64,000 nucleotides of DNA from Rhynchopus sp. YZ270_cl-10 (lineage: Eukaryota > Euglenozoa > Diplonemea > Diplonemida > Diplonemidae). The position numbers were made by a program, and so were the translations under genes. The stretch covers positions 992,001 through 1,056,000 of the forward strand of contig OZ037856.1 of NCBI GenBank assembly GCA_964035575.1. Direction: 5' to 3'. Below, piece by piece: positions 61,537 to 64,000 of the stretch (within the stretch, counting starts at the first letter, position 1; each line of letters begins with the position of its first letter). The notes under the pieces are model-generated. The model was given only the letters and a program-made list of their open reading frames with translations, did not search any database and had not been told where the DNA came from.

Positions 61537-62137
61537 GGGTATTAGGGTGAAAATCCAAAATCCCGGAAAAAACTGGTTTTTCTGGTTTTCTCTCCTGGGC
61601 GGCAAAAACTAGTGTTTCTGGCGAAAACCTCCACCGTTGACGGACACAGTCACCCCTTTCGAGTTTTTCGGGGGTGGGGTCAGTGTCTTATCCAGGAATC
61701 CGATTTCAAAATATTTTTCGGCGCTGCTGACCCAGGGTAGACATTGGGAACATAGGGACTGCATTTTTTTGCGGAGCAAAAAAATAATATAAAATGGCGC
61801 CGCAGGCGAAAATTTTTTGAGGGTACGGTGTAAAAATCTAGCTTTTTACACTACAGAGCCACTCAAACGAACCCTTTTTTACGGAGCAAAAAATGAAAAA
61901 TGGCGCCGCAGGCAAAAAAAAATCAAGGAACAGCCATTTCCCAAAGGCACTCCCGTGGTTCAACCACGGTTCTACCAGGCGGGGAAAAAATGCGGGGAAA
62001 AAAATCGAGTCCGCCCTAATCTGGGGACGACATTTACAGAAAGGCCTGGTGAAAAGTGTCGGTTTTTTTTCCCCCTCCAGATTTCTCTGTTTTTTTTTTT
62101 TTTTTGAAAACCAGTTTTTTTAACCACCCTAATACCC
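61537..62137. mobile_element. 601-bp inverted-repeat DNA element
   Basis: Ends GGGTATTAGGGTG and its inverse CACCCTAATACCC, each followed inward by an AAACTGGTTTTtype segment. The interior carries two GGCGCCGCAGGC blocks (61797, 61898), also seen in the hAT-like element at 41416. No transposase; target duplication not clear. Confidence 0.65.
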
Positions 62138-63607
62138 TGGCTCATTTTGACAGTGGGATGGGGTTAATGGGTTCATACATTGCAGGACTGAATGGCTATA
62201 CACAGATTTTTTTAAAAAATCCCCTTTTTTCGCGGTTTGTGGAAACGTACTGCGTTTGTTGGAAAATTCTTTTAAAAGGGCGATACATCGTCAAAAAAAT
62301 GTCCGAAAAAAAAAAATAGTGATGAAAACAATGAGGACTGCAGGATCCGAGAAAGGGCAAACGATTGGAGTTTTCCATCTAGGTATTGCAAAAAGCAATG
62401 TCTTGGCAAATAAACGCCCTCTTCTTGTATAGTATCCCAAGCCCTTTCAGGTGGGAAGCAAATACAGGACGTCAACTCGGTGGGGGGTGTTTTGTCCATG
62501 CAATACAAAAAAAAACAAAAATACACTCCAGATAAAAAAGGCCTCTTTTTTTGTTTTCGTCACATACCCTTTCCTTCCTTCCTTTTCTCCCCATTCTTGA
62601 ATTTCAAAAAAAAAGTGAGCAGAAACATTTTTTTTCCCAAAAAAAAAGATGAAAGAATAGTGAATTAAACGAGATTTGGTGTCATGTGTTCAGACCCCTG
62701 TGTCTTGTAGAAGGGTCTGGTATATTATCTCAAGGCTTCGGTTAGCGAACATAGTTGTAAATAGTACCTTGTTGTTTCTTGTTTTTTTTTTGGTGATTTG
62801 TTCAATCACAGTTTGAAGAAAATTGCCATTTTTTTAGAGAAAAATAAAAAAATGCAGTCACCTCATGCGATTGGTGCACTGAAGCTGAAATTTCTTTGTT
62901 TTTGAAGTATTGGAAGCCGAAGGCGTTATAGCCAGATAAGCTCCAACACACTATCAAAAAAAACAGGAAACACAGAACCAATGTGAAAAAGAAAGAAATA
63001 AAAGAAAAAAAAATGAAAACAGACATAACTCCCTCCCTTCCCACACCCCCGGGTTGCATTATTGTTTTTTGGGGCGCCACTACTACGCCCATTTAAAAAA
63101 AAAAATGACAACACGGAGAACAAAAAAAGCGAGAAAAAAAAAACTTCCTCCTTTTCTGTACAGAGCCTGAGAGAGTTATCCAAAGTGGTGATTTGCACAC
63201 ACAGTGGCAACTACTCTCATAGAATTTGTGAATGAAAAGTGAAGAGTGGATATTGCAATGATATGTGTTTGGCAATATAAGGGGACACCACTCCAACAAA
63301 AATATTTTTTTTAAAATCAAACAATGTTGATGTTTGGTCCCTGATCAGATCACAGAGTTTAGAAAAAAAAAAGCAAAGAACAAATACCCTCATAGTAAAA
63401 ATAATGTTTTTTCAAAAATAAATTAATAAAAAAATGACCCAAAAGTAACATTTTTTTTGTAACAATTTAATAAAATGTTTTATTCGTTTTTTTGCAGTTG
63501 GGCAAAAAGTAACAAATGTTACAACGTGGTGTGTTCCGGGGTATGGGATTTTACACATCTTCACACATCTTCACAACTCTTCACAACTTTTCACAAATTT
63601 TCACAAA
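62138..63607. other. Gene-free spacer at the window's end
   Basis: Only homopolymer-rich sequence and chance open frames; no known repeat family found. Confidence 0.5.
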
Positions 63608-64000
63608 TTTTCACAACATAATTTTGGCCATATTTTTGTGAAGAATTGTGAAGAGTTGTGAATAGTTGTGAAAAGTTGTGAAGAGTTGTGAATTGAAATG
63701 AAAATTTGGATGAAAAAAACACAGACGTTGTGAATATTTGTGAAGAGTTGTGAACAGTTGTGAAGAGATGTGAAGAGTTGTGAAGAGTTGTGAAGAGTTG
63801 TGAATTGGGAAAACCCCCCCTTTTTTTCTCCAATTCACAACTCTTCACAACTGTTCACAACTCTTCACAAATATTCACAACGTCTGTGTTTTTTTCATCC
63901 AAATTTTCATTTCAATTCACAACTCTTCACAACTTTTCACAACTATTCACAACTCTTCACAATTCTTCACAAAAATATGGCCAAAATTATGTTGTGAAAA
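63608..64000. mobile_element. Large palindrome of TTGTGAAGAG repeats, cut by window end
   Basis: From TTTTCACAACATAATTTTGG at 63608, the left arm (to about 63807) is the inverse of the right arm (about 63830-64000), which ends ATTATGTTGTGAAAA. Arms are mostly 11-12 bp GTGAAGAGTT repeats with a unique core (AAAATTTGGATG, ACACAGACGTTGTG). The left arm has about three more repeat units. Related GTGAAT repeats flank the arrays at 13083-14506. Confidence 0.75.

Overview
This is a nuclear window from a flagellated protist. Evidence for a eukaryote: GT-AG introns of 47 to 388 bp, mostly opening GTATGT or GTATG; families such as GRASP, DHHC acyltransferase, UCH deubiquitinase and the flagellar GTPase IFT27; long simple-sequence arrays; and many short dispersed elements. 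All 18 genes I can support lie on the + strand over 64 kb. Several starts sit just after a pyrimidine-rich tract ending in AG. One-directional gene order plus upstream acceptor-like sites fit a euglenozoan with trans-splicing, and a diplonemid is my best guess. No spliced-leader gene is visible, so this placement is inference.

Layout. 0.15-8.1 kb: one uninterrupted gene for a 2,637-residue secreted or membrane protein with about 38 EGF-like repeats. 8.1-15.2 kb: gene-free, with homopolymer tracts, dispersed hairpin elements, a terminal-inverted-repeat block enclosing a 5-bp and a 9-bp array (13.08-14.51 kb), and a CCCTG array. 15.2-16.3 kb: NDP-glucose 4,6-dehydratase. 16.3-21.1 kb: repeats, including a 1.3-kb fold-back. 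21.1-22.1 kb: UCH gene. 22.5-23.1 kb: four spaced 80-bp repeats. 23.4-31.9 kb: two paralogous three-exon genes with an MSP/VAP-like core, on either side of a Pro/Ser-rich gene, with a palindromic transposon and a MITE between. 32-37 kb: gene-free, with three inverted-repeat insertions, two of them lying inside or directly beside other repeats. 37.1-41.2 kb: two unrecognised low-complexity proteins. 41.4-42.2 kb: hAT-like non-autonomous element. 43-50.7 kb: compact stretch with GRASP, DHHC acyltransferase, a SET-domain methyltransferase-like protein with a signal peptide, and IFT27. 51.2-57.8 kb: three near-identical tandem units of about 2.1-2.4 kb, each with one secreted Cys-rich protein gene. 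57.8-61.5 kb: a DUF6463-like membrane protein, an ankyrin protein, and a diverged paralogue of the triplicated secreted protein. 61.5-64 kb: inverted-repeat elements, the last running off the window.

Functional threads. GRASP, DHHC acyltransferase and the secreted or EGF proteins point to the secretory pathway. IFT27 points to a flagellum. The dehydratase points to deoxysugar (rhamnose-type) synthesis. There is no sign of an operon-like pathway.

Most striking signal. A dispersed hairpin of about 35 nt is present in at least 15 copies, all in gene-sense orientation. Its stem bases change in a compensatory way between copies while the loop (near ACGAGAG) and a downstream TCATCTTATAA stay similar. 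This looks like selection on, or spread of, a folded RNA. Several other short dispersed families also fold into small hairpins and share this orientation.
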